Source of the DNA: Pandoraea terrigena
GTDB lineage: Bacteria; Pseudomonadota; Gammaproteobacteria; Burkholderiales; Burkholderiaceae
Reading direction: 5' to 3'
DNA length: 42,064 nt
Assembly (NCBI RefSeq): GCF_902459705.1
Contig: NZ_CABPRU010000019.1
Coordinates: forward strand, 1-42,064
Under the pieces are notes generated by a model. That model was not told the origin of the DNA and ran no database searches. It saw only the letters and a list, made by a program, of their open reading frames with translations. Positions 15,243 through 24,362 of the stretch are shown here, in pieces (the stretch's first letter is position 1; each line of letters begins with the position of its first letter). The position numbers and the translations under genes are program-made.

Positions 15243-16274
15243 ATGACCACATCCACACGCCCCATACCCGTGCCGCCCCAGGGCACCGCACTGCACTGGC
15301 ACCTGAGCGCGCCCTACAACGCCAAACATCTGCTGGTGCTGATCGCCGTCATGGTGCTGTTGTTCGTGACCGGACAACGCACCGAAATGGACCGCATGGT
15401 GGCCATGACGGCACAGGCCGTGGCCAAGACCGTGGGCCTGGCTGACGATTCACAAGTCGCGCGCGGCTTGTCGCGCGTCGGTCAAGCCATGTGGCCACCC
15501 GCCATCGCAGAAACCGAAGAGGTGGGCCGGATTCAGGACCTGGATCGCCAGAAGCTGCCCCTGTTCTCGCACATCGAGACCCAGGAGCGCGTCGAGCAGA
15601 AGATGAATCTGGACACGCTGAAGATGGAAGCCACGACGGAAACCGTCGAAGTGCTGGTCAAGCCGGTCGGCTATGTCTGGACGGTTTTCATCAAGATGAT
15701 CGAGACCCTGGAGATTGCGCTGTGGGGCACGATCCTGTCGGTGCTGGTGTCGATTCCCCTGGCGTATTTCGCGGCCCGCAACTACAGCCCCAACCGTTTT
15801 ACCTACACCGCTGCCCGCGGCACCATCAGTCTGCTGCGTTCAGCGCCGGAACTCATCGTCGCTTTGTTCCTGGTGCTGGCCTACGGCTTTGGCCCCATCG
15901 CTGGCGTGCTGGCGCTGGGCCTGCATGCGGCCGGCTTCCTGGGCAAGTTCTACGCCGAGGACATCGAGAACGCCGACAAGAAGCCGCAAGAGGCGCTGGA
16001 GGCCATCGGCGCGGGCAAGCTCAAGACGCTGTGGTACGGCGTCATCCCCCAGGTCTTGCCGCAATACATCGCCTACACCGCCTACATCCTGGACCGCAAC
16101 CTGCGCATGGCCACCGTCATCGGTCTGGTGGGCGCGGGCGGCATCGGCCAGGAACTCAAGGGCCGTTTTGACATGTTCCAGTACGGCCATGTCATGACCA
16201 TCCTGATCGCGATCTTCGTCTTTGTGTTCGTGCTGGACCAGTTGCAGGCGCGCATCCGCGCCAAGCTGATCTGA
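15243..16274 (+). CDS. phnE: PhnE, phosphonate ABC transporter permease
   Basis: 343 aa from ATG 15243, chosen because GAGGGG precedes it; ATG 15228 overlaps the phnC stop and is the alternative. There is an N-terminal transmembrane helix (LLVLIAVMVLLFVTG), then a ~130-residue periplasmic-looking stretch, then a BPD permease domain with about five helices and the coupling motif EALEAIGAGKLKTLWYGVIP. It is longer than the E. coli protein because of the N-terminal region. A single permease gene implies a homodimer channel. Confidence 0.94.
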   Translation: MTTSTRPIPVPPQGTALHWHLSAPYNAKHLLVLIAVMVLLFVTGQRTEMDRMVAMTAQAVAKTVGLADDSQVARGLSRVGQAMWPPAIAETEEVGRIQDLDRQKLPLFSHIETQERVEQKMNLDTLKMEATTETVEVLVKPVGYVWTVFIKMIETLEIALWGTILSVLVSIPLAYFAARNYSPNRFTYTAARGTISLLRSAPELIVALFLVLAYGFGPIAGVLALGLHAAGFLGKFYAEDIENADKKPQEALEAIGAGKLKTLWYGVIPQVLPQYIAYTAYILDRNLRMATVIGLVGAGGIGQELKGRFDMFQYGHVMTILIAIFVFVFVLDQLQARIRAKLI

Positions 16275-16300
16275 GGCGACCGCTGACAACAAGGAACAAC

Positions 16301-16780
16301 ATGACAAACACTTCTGAAGCACCGGATCGTGCGCAGTGGCTGCGGCTGTGGTCGGCCTTGCCGGCCGCAGCGGTCAAGGCCCTGGCGGCCGATCTGGCGG
16401 GCCAGCACCGGGTCGAAGACCTGGCGTTGCCGCAATCCGGTCTGGGCCTGCTGCCGCTGACCGACAGCGCCCTGGGCGATACCTATTTCATCGGTGAGAT
16501 TCCCTTGGCACAAGCGCATGTGCGGGTCACGACCACCCAAGGGCAGTCGATCGAAGGCGCGGCCATTCTGGTGGACGACCGTGCCGGTGTGGCCCGTTCC
16601 ATGGCCATCCTGGACGCGGTGCTGGCGGCCCGCATGCCAGGTTGTGAAGCGGCCCTGCGGTTGCTCACCCAGGGTGCGACCGCCGTGGCGGAACAAGGCC
16701 GCCAGCGCCGCGCCTTACTCGCGGCCACGCGGGTGGACTTTGCCCTGCTGGGAACGAACGAGGAGGACGATGATGAATGA
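16301..16780 (+). CDS. phnG: PhnG, C-P lyase core complex subunit
   Basis: 159 aa. The sequence shows the PhnG pattern: an N-terminal helical part (RLWSALPAAAVKALA), GDTYFIGEIPLAQAHVRV in the middle, and a C-terminal helix with AAILDD-like repeats and ATRVDFALL. With PhnH, I and J it forms the core complex that transfers the phosphonate to ATP and cleaves the C-P bond. Its 3' end overlaps phnH by 8 bp, supporting translational coupling. Confidence 0.92.
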   Translation: MTNTSEAPDRAQWLRLWSALPAAAVKALAADLAGQHRVEDLALPQSGLGLLPLTDSALGDTYFIGEIPLAQAHVRVTTTQGQSIEGAAILVDDRAGVARSMAILDAVLAARMPGCEAALRLLTQGATAVAEQGRQRRALLAATRVDFALLGTNEEDDDE

Positions 16781-17357
16781 GACTGGGATGGCGGCGGCAC
16801 CGGCAGAAGCCGCGTGGCGCATCTGGCAAGCGCCGCGCCAGCAAACGGCGTTTCGCCAGTTGATGACCGCGTTTTCCTATCCGGGCCGCGTGGTGCCACT
16901 GGCCGATGGCGCTGAATCGGCGCTCCTGCTGGTGTTGACCACCCTGGTGGACAGCGCCTGTGCGCTGGCCGATCCGCTGCACGCGCTATCAAGCGACGAT
17001 CTGCGCCGACTGGGCGTGCGCTCGGCCAGTGTGGAGGCGGCCGAGTTCGTGCTGGCCGATGGCAACCGTTTGCTGGAGGCCACGCCGCGCCTGGGATCGC
17101 TGGAAAACCCCGAACAAGGCGCGACCGTGGTGATGCGCGTCTCCCGTTTCGGTGAGGGTCCCCATCTGCGGCTCACCGGGCCGGGTATTCAACACGAGCA
17201 GGTGCTGCAGGTCAGCGGCATCGATCCGGGCTGGTGGAAGCAACGGTCCGAATGGAATGCCCACTTCCCGCTGGGCGTGGACCTGATTCTGGTGAGCGGG
17301 CACGAGGTCGCGGTATTGCCCCGAACCACCCACATCAACCTCAAAGGAGCCCACTGA
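16773..17357 (+). CDS. phnH: PhnH, C-P lyase core complex subunit
   Basis: 194 aa, the same length as the E. coli protein. I chose ATG 16773 because AGGAGG ends 6 bp before it; ATG 16770 is too close. Recognisable features are TAFRQLMTAFSYPGRVVPL near the N-terminus and a C-terminal HFPLGVDLILVSGHEVAVLP with RTTHI. PhnH is structurally required in the PhnGHIJ complex. It overlaps phnG by 8 bp and phnI by 1 bp. Confidence 0.93.
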   Translation: MNETGMAAAPAEAAWRIWQAPRQQTAFRQLMTAFSYPGRVVPLADGAESALLLVLTTLVDSACALADPLHALSSDDLRRLGVRSASVEAAEFVLADGNRLLEATPRLGSLENPEQGATVVMRVSRFGEGPHLRLTGPGIQHEQVLQVSGIDPGWWKQRSEWNAHFPLGVDLILVSGHEVAVLPRTTHINLKGAH

Positions 17358-18478
17358 TGGGATACGTTGCCATCAAGGGCGGTGGCCGGGCCATCGCCGG
17401 TGCCGAAGCCGCCGTCGAAGCCCTGCGCTGCGCCGAAGGGCCAGCGGGTACGCCGCTCACGCTGTCGGCCATCGAACAGCAGTTGCGGTTGCTGACATCG
17501 CGCGTCGTGTCGGAAGGGGGCCTCTACCACCCACGCCTGGCCGCTCTGGCCATCAAACAGATGCAGGGCGACACACTGGAAGCGGCGTTCGCTCTGCGCG
17601 CCTACCGCTCCACCAAGCCACGCCTGATGGATGTGCCGGTGCAGGACACGAGCCGCATGCGCCTAATCCGCCGGATTTCGAGCGCTTTCAAGGACATCCC
17701 CGGCGGACAGATGCTGGGCCCGACCACCGACTACGCGCTGCGCCTGATGCGTCTGGATTTGGCCAACGAGTCGCCCGAGGACTTTCGCGCGGTCTCGCGG
17801 CGGTTTCTGGACGGCGTGGCCGACACCGACCTGCCCGACAGCTTCCCCAAGGTGGTCGATGCCTTGCGTGACGAAGGCTTGCTGCCGCCGCTGACCCGGC
17901 GCGCCCATGCGGCGTTCGACATCACCCGCGACCCGCTGGTTTTCCCAGTGCCGCGTTCGGCGGCCCTGGCCACCATGGCACGCGCCGAAACCGGCTCGCT
18001 CTTGGCGATTGCGTATTCCAACATGCGTGGCTATGGCGACGTGCACCCCACCATCGCCGAGCTGCGCGTGGGCTATGTGCCGGTGATGCTGCCGCACCCG
18101 GTGACAGGCGAGCCCATCGAAGCCGGTGAGGTACTGATGACCGAATGCGAAGTGGTGGCCATGTTTGAGGGTGATGCTACCGACGGCCCACCCACTTTCA
18201 CCCTAGGCTATGGCGCCTGTTTCGGTCACAACGAAGTCAAGGCCATCGCCATGGCCATCCTCGACCGCGCCCTGCAAAAGGGTATGCGCGACGGTCCCAG
18301 CAACCCGTCGGAAGACCCGGAATTCGTGCTGCTGCACGTCGATGGCGTGGATTCGATGGGCTTTGCCAGTCACTACAAGATGCCGCACTACGTGACCTTC
18401 CAGTCCGACATGGACCGGCTGCGCACCACGCAGGACAAGGCAACCGCACAACCGACCCAAGAAGGAGCGCCATCATGA
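17357..18478 (+). CDS. phnI: PhnI, C-P lyase core nucleosidase-like subunit
   Basis: 373 aa. It begins MGYVAIKGGGRAI and contains PhnI landmarks such as DYALRLMRLDLANES, HPTIAELRVGYVPV and GYGACFGHNEVKAIAMAI. Family knowledge: PhnI with PhnG, H and L replaces adenine of ATP with phosphonate to form the ribosyl-phosphonate triphosphate. The start overlaps the phnH stop by one base (TGATG) with AAAGGAG upstream. The next gene overlaps by ATGA. Confidence 0.94.
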   Translation: MGYVAIKGGGRAIAGAEAAVEALRCAEGPAGTPLTLSAIEQQLRLLTSRVVSEGGLYHPRLAALAIKQMQGDTLEAAFALRAYRSTKPRLMDVPVQDTSRMRLIRRISSAFKDIPGGQMLGPTTDYALRLMRLDLANESPEDFRAVSRRFLDGVADTDLPDSFPKVVDALRDEGLLPPLTRRAHAAFDITRDPLVFPVPRSAALATMARAETGSLLAIAYSNMRGYGDVHPTIAELRVGYVPVMLPHPVTGEPIEAGEVLMTECEVVAMFEGDATDGPPTFTLGYGACFGHNEVKAIAMAILDRALQKGMRDGPSNPSEDPEFVLLHVDGVDSMGFASHYKMPHYVTFQSDMDRLRTTQDKATAQPTQEGAPS

Positions 18479-19380
18479 ACCCGGGCTACGAACTGCCCCT
18501 GGACGAGGCGGGCTACAGCTTCGGCTTCCTGGACGAATACGCCAAGCGCGAGGTGCGCCGCACCATCCTCAAGGCGATCAGCATCCCCGGTTACCAGACG
18601 CCCTATGCCTCACGCGAAATGCCTATGGGGCGCGGCTTTGGCACCGGCGGTCTGCAGGTTACGCTGTCGCTGATTGGCGAGGGCGACACCCTGAAGGTGA
18701 TCGACCAGGGCGCGGACGACTCCGTCAACGCGGTGAACCTGCGTCACTTTGTGGAACTGACCTGCCCGGGCGTGGACACCACAGAACACACGCTTGATGC
18801 CACTCTGATCCAGTCGCGCCACCGCATTCCGGAAACGCCGCTGACCGAAGCGCAGGTGTTGATCCTGCAAGTGCCGTATCCGGACCCACTGGTGGTGGTG
18901 GAACCCTCCGAGGCTCGACGCAAGGTCATGCACGGCGAAGGCGACTATTCGCGGCTGCTGACCAAGCTGTACGAGGACATCGTGCAGTTTGACGAGATCA
19001 CCATCTCGCACCGCTACCCCACGCGCATCAACGGCCACTATGTGATCGACCCCAGCCCGATCCCGCGCTACGACGTGCCGCAGTTGCACCAGAGCCCGGC
19101 GCTGATCCTGCTGGGTGCGGGGCGCGAGAAAAAAATCTATGCGGTGCCGCCGTACACCCGCGCCGACCCGCTGGCGTTCGACGACGTGCCATTCCGCACC
19201 GAAGACTTCACCAACGAACACGGCCAGCGCCGCGCCTGCGAACGGTGCGGCGCCACCGACAGCTTCCTCGACGAGCTCATTGCCGACGATGGCGGCAAGC
19301 ACTGGCATTGCTCGGACTCGGATTTTTGCAATAGCCGTATGGCCCGCCAGGCTGAACAAGCTCAGGAGACCACGGTATGA
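18475..19380 (+). CDS. phnJ: PhnJ, radical-SAM C-P lyase
   Basis: 301 aa. PhnJ cleaves the carbon-phosphorus bond using a 4Fe-4S cluster and SAM. The C-terminal Cys cluster is intact: C255 and C258 (CERC), C279 and C285 (HCSDSDFC), matching the spacing of E. coli C241, C244, C266 and C272. The N-terminal block GYSFGFLDEYAKREVRR and RGFGTGGLQVTL are also conserved. It is somewhat longer than the E. coli protein at both ends. ATGA overlap with phnI and with phnK shows tight coupling. It appears catalytically competent. Confidence 0.95.
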   Translation: MNPGYELPLDEAGYSFGFLDEYAKREVRRTILKAISIPGYQTPYASREMPMGRGFGTGGLQVTLSLIGEGDTLKVIDQGADDSVNAVNLRHFVELTCPGVDTTEHTLDATLIQSRHRIPETPLTEAQVLILQVPYPDPLVVVEPSEARRKVMHGEGDYSRLLTKLYEDIVQFDEITISHRYPTRINGHYVIDPSPIPRYDVPQLHQSPALILLGAGREKKIYAVPPYTRADPLAFDDVPFRTEDFTNEHGQRRACERCGATDSFLDELIADDGGKHWHCSDSDFCNSRMARQAEQAQETTV

Positions 19381-20207
19381 AAAAAATTCTGGAAGTACGC
19401 GGACTGACCAAGATCCACGGCCGGGGTTGCGAACTCTGCCTGGAGAGCACTGGCCCCGACATGGACACCAACATCTGCCCACACTGTGGCTCGGTGGTGG
19501 CCTGCCACAACATCAGCCTGGACCTGCACGAGGGCGAGATCCTCGGCATCATGGGCGAGTCCGGCAGCGGCAAGTCCACCGTGGTCAAGACGCTGTTCTT
19601 CGACGATGCGCCCACCGCTGGTGAAGCCCTGTTTTTTGACGGCGAGCGCCAGTGGGACATGTTCGCGCTCAACGCCGCGCAGCAGCGCTGGCTGCGCAAC
19701 CACCGCTTTGGCATGGTGTACCAGAACCCGCATCTGGGACTCAATTTCAACGTCTCGGCCGGCGGAAACATTGCCGAGCGCCTGCTGATGAGCGACCTGG
19801 CCCACTACGGCGAAATCCGCGAACGGGCGCGCAGCTTGTTGGCGCGCACTGAGGTGTTGGCAGAACGCATGGACGAGTCGCCCAAGAAGTTCTCGGGCGG
19901 CATGCAGCAGCGCGTGCAGATCGCCAAGGCACTGGCCACCCAGCCGCCGCTGCTCTACCTCGACGAGGTCACCACCGGCCTGGACCTTTCGGTGCAGGCG
20001 CGCATCCTGGACCTGATTCTGGAAATCCAGCAGGAGCTGGGCACCGCCATGATCGTGGTCACCCACGATCTGGGTGTCATCCGCCTGCTGACCGGACGCA
20101 CGATCGTCATGAAATACGGCCGCGTCATCGAGTCCGGGCTGACCGACCAGATCCTCGAAGACCCCCAGCACGCCTACACCCAGCGCCTGGTCGCGTCGGC
20201 TCTCTGA
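19377..20207 (+). CDS. phnK: PhnK, ABC-type ATPase of the C-P lyase complex, with a Cys-rich insert
   Basis: 276 aa ABC ATPase. Walker A GESGSGKST, Q-loop VYQNPHLGLNF, signature FSGGMQQRVQIAKA and Walker B LLYLDEVTTGLD are present. Before Walker A, residues 16-45 carry two CxxC pairs (C18/C21 and C34/C37) plus C43, an insert absent from short E. coli-type PhnK and resembling a zinc ribbon. PhnK binds PhnJ in the core complex and drives conformational change. It starts inside the phnJ stop (ATGA). Confidence 0.93.
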   Translation: MKKILEVRGLTKIHGRGCELCLESTGPDMDTNICPHCGSVVACHNISLDLHEGEILGIMGESGSGKSTVVKTLFFDDAPTAGEALFFDGERQWDMFALNAAQQRWLRNHRFGMVYQNPHLGLNFNVSAGGNIAERLLMSDLAHYGEIRERARSLLARTEVLAERMDESPKKFSGGMQQRVQIAKALATQPPLLYLDEVTTGLDLSVQARILDLILEIQQELGTAMIVVTHDLGVIRLLTGRTIVMKYGRVIESGLTDQILEDPQHAYTQRLVASAL

Positions 20208-20220
20208 GGAAACCTGAATC

Positions 20221-20946
20221 ATGCAAGAAGCCATCCTCAAAATCGAAGGTCTCTCCAAACAGTTCCAGCTGCACGACCAGAACAAACTGATCCCGTCGTG
20301 TGCACAGGTTCAACTGGAGGTGTTTGCCGGCGAGCTGACCGCGCTGATCGGCCCGACCGGCGCCGGCAAATCGTCGGTGCTCAAGGCCATTTACCGCACC
20401 TACCTGCCCAGCAGTGGGCGCATCCTTTACCGGGACGCCAACGGTGCCATCACCGATCTGGCCCAGGCCAGCGAACACCGCATGCTGGAGCTGCGCAAGC
20501 AGGACCTGGGTTTCGTCACCCAATTTCTGCACTGTCTACCGCGCAAGTCGGCGGTCGAGGTAGTGGCCGAGCCGCTGGTGCAGCGGGGCAGCCCGCGCGA
20601 AGCTGCTGCCGAGCGCGCGCGCGAACTGCTGGCCCTGCTCAACGTGCCGGAACGCTTGTGGGCGGTACCACCCGCCACCTTCTCGGGCGGCGAGAAACAG
20701 CGCGTCAACCTGGCACGCGGGCTGATCGCCCGGCCTCGGCTGCTGTTGCTTGACGAACCCACGGCCAGCCTAGACCCGTCCACCACCGACCGCGTGGTGG
20801 AGCTGTTGAAGTCCATCAAGGCCGAAGGCGTGGCCATGCTGGCCATCTTCCACGACCCCGAACTTGTCCGACGCCTGGCCGATCGCGTCGTAACCCTCAC
20901 GCCCCCGGTGTCTGCGGCGGCATTGCTGGAGACCTGTGCCTCATGA
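20221..20946 (+). CDS. phnL: PhnL, ABC-type ATPase of the C-P lyase system
   Basis: 241 aa. Walker A GPTGAGKSS, signature FSGGEKQRVNLARG, Walker B LLLLDEPTASLDP, and the PhnL-type segment ALIGPTGAGKSSVLKAIYRT. Known to act with PhnK in the C-P lyase ATPase module and with PhnGHI in nucleoside chemistry. It begins 13 bp after phnK and overlaps phnM by ATGA. Confidence 0.94.
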   Translation: MQEAILKIEGLSKQFQLHDQNKLIPSCAQVQLEVFAGELTALIGPTGAGKSSVLKAIYRTYLPSSGRILYRDANGAITDLAQASEHRMLELRKQDLGFVTQFLHCLPRKSAVEVVAEPLVQRGSPREAAAERARELLALLNVPERLWAVPPATFSGGEKQRVNLARGLIARPRLLLLDEPTASLDPSTTDRVVELLKSIKAEGVAMLAIFHDPELVRRLADRVVTLTPPVSAAALLETCAS

Positions 20947-22097
20947 ATCCCATTTTGCTGACCCATGCCCGCGTGGTGTTCCCCACCGAAGTCCGTGACA
21001 ACGTGGCCATCCTGATCGAAGGCGACACCATCACAGCCATCGACCCGGCCAGCAGCGCAGGTGCCACCGAGATCGACCTGCGCGGTCGCACCCTGATGCC
21101 AGGTCTGATCGACCTGCACTGCGACGCAATGGAGAAAGAGGTGGAGCCGCGGCCCGGCGTGCACTTCCCGCTGGAGTTCGCCTGTGCCCAGGCCGACAAG
21201 CGCAATGCGGCGGCCGGCATCACGACGGTGTTTCATGCCCTGTCCTTTGCCAACCACGAGCTGGGCGTGCGCAACAACGCCTTCGCCGCCGAGATCGCCC
21301 GTTCGATTGGCGACTGGCAGGCCCATGCCCTGATCGACAACCGGGTGCATGTGCGTTACGAGGTGACGGACGAAACGGCGCCGCCGGTGCTGTCGGCGCT
21401 GCTGCAGGACGGTCATGCGCACCTCATGTCTTTCATGGATCACAGCCCCGGTCAGGGTCAGTTCCGCGATGTCGAGGCGTACCGCGCCTACCTGGCCAAG
21501 ACCTACAAGACCGATGAGGCGCAGATCGACGACATCCTGGCGCGCAAAGCCGGGGCCGCACAGGGCGCCATGCGGCGCATGGAGCAGCTTGCGGAACTGG
21601 CCCGTGCGTGCGGCGTGTCCATTGCCAGCCACGACGACGACAGCCCGCAGAAAGTGGCGACCGTCAAGGCCCTGGGCGCTGTGGTGTCGGAGTTTCCGGT
21701 GAACCTGGAGACGGCACAGGCCGCCCGTGCACAAGGCCTGGCCACCTTGTTTGGCGCTCCCAACATCCTGCGCGGCAAGTCCCAGTCGGGCAACATGCGT
21801 GCCCTCGATGCCGTGCTGGCCGGTGTCGCCGACTGCCTGTGCGGTGACTACTCGCCAGCGGCGCTGTTGCCGTCGGTCATGCGCTTGCCCGATCTGGCCG
21901 GCATCCCCCTGGCCGAGGCTGTGGCCCTCGTCACGTGCAACCCAGCTCGTGCTGCAGGTTTGCACGACCGGGGCGAGATCGCCGTGGGCAAGCGCGCAGA
22001 CCTGATTGCGGTCAAAACCATGGGCGGACTGCCACAGGCCGAGCGGGTCTGGTCGGGCGGTAAAGCTTCGCTGGTCGCGCATTTTGACCACGCCTGA
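20943..22097 (+). CDS. phnM: PhnM, ribosyl-phosphonate triphosphate diphosphatase
   Basis: 384 aa amidohydrolase-fold enzyme. The N-terminal metal-site region LMPGLIDLHCDAMEKEVEPR, the FHALSFANHE strand, SIASHDDDS and the C-terminal GDYSPAALLPS motif are typical. PhnM removes pyrophosphate from the ribosyl-phosphonate triphosphate before PhnJ acts. It is translationally coupled to phnL, with phnN 13 bp downstream. Confidence 0.94.
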   Translation: MNPILLTHARVVFPTEVRDNVAILIEGDTITAIDPASSAGATEIDLRGRTLMPGLIDLHCDAMEKEVEPRPGVHFPLEFACAQADKRNAAAGITTVFHALSFANHELGVRNNAFAAEIARSIGDWQAHALIDNRVHVRYEVTDETAPPVLSALLQDGHAHLMSFMDHSPGQGQFRDVEAYRAYLAKTYKTDEAQIDDILARKAGAAQGAMRRMEQLAELARACGVSIASHDDDSPQKVATVKALGAVVSEFPVNLETAQAARAQGLATLFGAPNILRGKSQSGNMRALDAVLAGVADCLCGDYSPAALLPSVMRLPDLAGIPLAEAVALVTCNPARAAGLHDRGEIAVGKRADLIAVKTMGGLPQAERVWSGGKASLVAHFDHA

Positions 22098-22110
22098 GAG
22101 GGACTGGCAC

Positions 22111-22680
22111 ATGCGAACTCGCCTCATCTACGTGGTCGGCGCCTCGGGCAGCGGCAAGGACACGCTCATGGGCCATGCCCGCCAGAAGCTGGCGGGTGAT
22201 CCCAGGGTGTGTTTTGCCCATCGCTACATCACCCGACCCGCAACGGCAGGCGGCGAAAACCATGTGGCCTTGACCACGGAGGAATTCACCGCTCGCCAGA
22301 ACGGCAAGCTCTTTGCCATGCACTGGTCCAGCCACGGCCTGCATTACGGAATCGGCATCGAGATCAACCAGTGGCTGGGCAAAGGCATCACGGTGGTGAT
22401 CAACGGCTCGCGGGAATACCTGGACGAGGCCCGCCAACGTTACCCGGAGCTGCTGCCGGTGACGATTGACGTGGCCACCACCGTGCTGCGTGATCGGCTG
22501 CTGGCCCGTGGCCGCGAGGATGCCGAATCCATTGAGCAGCGCCTGCACCGCCATGAAACGTTGCGCCTGCAGCCCGTGCCCGGTGTGCTCATCCAGAACA
22601 ACGGACCCGTCGAGGTGGCCGGCGAAGCGCTGATCCGGTTGATCGCAGAACACACCCAAGGAGCGCCAGTATGCGTGTGA
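22111..22680 (+). CDS. phnN: PhnN, ribose 1,5-bisphosphokinase
   Basis: 189 aa from ATG 22111, preceded by GAGAGGG. The P-loop GASGSGKDT lies at about residues 10-18, and the guanylate-kinase-like lid region HRYITRPATAGGENHVALT with HYGIGIEINQWL follows. PhnN phosphorylates ribose 1,5-bisphosphate to PRPP, returning the sugar to nucleotide synthesis. Its last codons overlap the phnP start by 10 bp. Confidence 0.94.
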   Translation: MRTRLIYVVGASGSGKDTLMGHARQKLAGDPRVCFAHRYITRPATAGGENHVALTTEEFTARQNGKLFAMHWSSHGLHYGIGIEINQWLGKGITVVINGSREYLDEARQRYPELLPVTIDVATTVLRDRLLARGREDAESIEQRLHRHETLRLQPVPGVLIQNNGPVEVAGEALIRLIAEHTQGAPVCV

Positions 22681-23438
22681 GTTTTCTGGGCACGGGCGCT
22701 GCGGGCGGGGTTCCGCTCTACGGTTGCACCTGCCGGGCCTGTGAACGCGCAAGGACCGAGCCACACTTCGTCCGCCGCCCTTGCAGCGCCCTGATTGAAT
22801 CCGGAGGTACCCGGGTGCTACTGGATGCCGGGCTGATGGACCTTCACGAACGGTTTGCGCCGGGTAGCCTGGACGCGATTGTTCTCACGCACTACCACCC
22901 CGACCACGTGCAGGGACTCTTTCATCTGCGCTGGGGTAAGGGGACGCCCATCACAGTCTATGGCCCACCAGACAGCGAAGGCTGCGCCGATTTGTTCAAG
23001 CACCCTGGTGTACTGGCCTTCGAGACGGTGCACAAGTTCGAGGCCTTCACCGTCGGGGCGCTGCGCCTGACGCCCCTGCCGCTGCTTCACTCCAAACCCA
23101 CGCTGGGCTATGCCATCGAGGGCACCCAGGGCCAACGCTTCGCCTACCTCACAGACACCCTGGGTTTGCCGCCGAAGTCGGCCAAGTTCCTGCGCGCCTG
23201 GGGCGACTTTGACATGGCCATCGACTGTTCCTATCCGCCGCACCCGACCCCGAAAAACCACAACGATTGGGACGAAGCACATCGGTGTGCCATCGAATCT
23301 GGTGCCCGCATCACCTGGCTCACCCATGCCGGTCATGCGCTGGACGACTGGATGATGGAAGAGACGCCGAGCGTCGCAAGTCATATCCGGCTGGCCCGGG
23401 ACGGCAGCACGGCCGACATACCGTCCCAAACGCAATGA
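22671..23438 (+). CDS. phnP: PhnP, phosphoribosyl 1,2-cyclic phosphate phosphodiesterase
   Basis: 255 aa metallo-beta-lactamase fold. The HxHxDH metal motif is LTHYHPDHVQGL, and an N-terminal zinc-site cluster C19-x-C21-xx-C24 matches E. coli PhnP. Later metal ligands lie in the FAYLTDT and WLTHAGHALDD blocks. It opens the cyclic phosphate produced by PhnJ. The stop codon overlaps the ATG of the DMT transporter (ATGA), so that gene is part of the operon. Confidence 0.94.
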   Translation: MRVSFLGTGAAGGVPLYGCTCRACERARTEPHFVRRPCSALIESGGTRVLLDAGLMDLHERFAPGSLDAIVLTHYHPDHVQGLFHLRWGKGTPITVYGPPDSEGCADLFKHPGVLAFETVHKFEAFTVGALRLTPLPLLHSKPTLGYAIEGTQGQRFAYLTDTLGLPPKSAKFLRAWGDFDMAIDCSYPPHPTPKNHNDWDEAHRCAIESGARITWLTHAGHALDDWMMEETPSVASHIRLARDGSTADIPSQTQ

Positions 23439-24283
23439 ACGCGCCGCTGGCACTGGCCCTGTCGGTGGCCATGCACGTCACCTGGAACCTGATGGCACGG
23501 CATTTGCCCAGGGAATCGAACCCGCTGTGGTGGGTGTTGCTCGCCCATCTGGTGCTGTTTGCGCCCTGGGGGTTCTGGGAGCTGGCGACAACCGTCGTTT
23601 GGTCACTGGAGATGACGCTGCTACTGATCGTATCGGCCACTGCGAATGTGGTTTATTTCTCCGGTCTGGCCAGGGCCTACGAGCACGCACCGGTCGCACT
23701 GGTCTATCCTCTGGTGCGCAGTTCACCTCTTTTCATTGCGATCTGGGGCACGCTGTTCTTCGGTCAAAATCTCCCGCCCATTGCCTGGCTGGGCATTGGC
23801 ATCAGCGTGCTGGGCTTGCTCGTCATGGCATCGAGTGCTCAACAGGGGTCGGATCGACGAGCATTCCGATGGGCCATGCTGGCCATGTTGGCGACAAGCG
23901 TTTATTCCCTGAGTGACAAGGCGGCCACCGAACACATCCCAAGCTTCATGGGGCTCGTGGGTTTTCTGTCCGTCGGCTACCTGGCATCCTGGATCAGCAT
24001 GACCTTGCGCATGCATCGGCACACCCGCAGTTGGGTGCCGGCACAGCGCATTGATCTCGCGTCGCTGGCTCTTGGCGGAACCTGTATCGGTCTCGCCTAC
24101 GCCTTGGTTATCCACGCCATGCGCCAGTTGCCTGCGGCGGAGGTCGTGTCGTACACCAACGCCGGTATCGTGCTCGCTGCAGTTCTCTCCATTTTTTTGT
24201 TCAATGACAAAGTCGGATGGCAAAAGAGAATCATGGGGGTCGTGATCATCACGAGTGGTTTGGGGGTGCTTGCCATGAGGTGA
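23435..24283 (+). CDS. EamA/DMT-superfamily transporter coupled to the phn operon
   Basis: 282 aa from the ATG overlapping the phnP stop. About ten hydrophobic segments in two halves, with EamA-type features: LARAYEHAPVALVYPLVRSS in the first half and MRQLPAAEVVSYTNAGIVLA with FLFNDKVGWQKRIMGVVIIT in the second. DMT proteins export or import small metabolites in the inner membrane. Coupling to phnP suggests a role in handling a phosphonate, a C-P lyase by-product or an intermediate; this is inference. It is not one of the canonical phn genes. Confidence 0.85.
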   Translation: MNAPLALALSVAMHVTWNLMARHLPRESNPLWWVLLAHLVLFAPWGFWELATTVVWSLEMTLLLIVSATANVVYFSGLARAYEHAPVALVYPLVRSSPLFIAIWGTLFFGQNLPPIAWLGIGISVLGLLVMASSAQQGSDRRAFRWAMLAMLATSVYSLSDKAATEHIPSFMGLVGFLSVGYLASWISMTLRMHRHTRSWVPAQRIDLASLALGGTCIGLAYALVIHAMRQLPAAEVVSYTNAGIVLAAVLSIFLFNDKVGWQKRIMGVVIITSGLGVLAMR

Positions 24284-24362
24284 GCGACACAATACCAACC
24301 ATCGCACACCAGCATTCCAACCCGGCTCGCGACCTGCCGGTGAAGTAAAAGCGACTTCCGAT

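Noticed and set aside
20427-22127. 566-codon open frame on the minus strand opposite phnL-phnM
   Set aside because: Antisense shadow of high-GC coding sequence; the plus-strand genes have clear family motifs and the minus frame has none.
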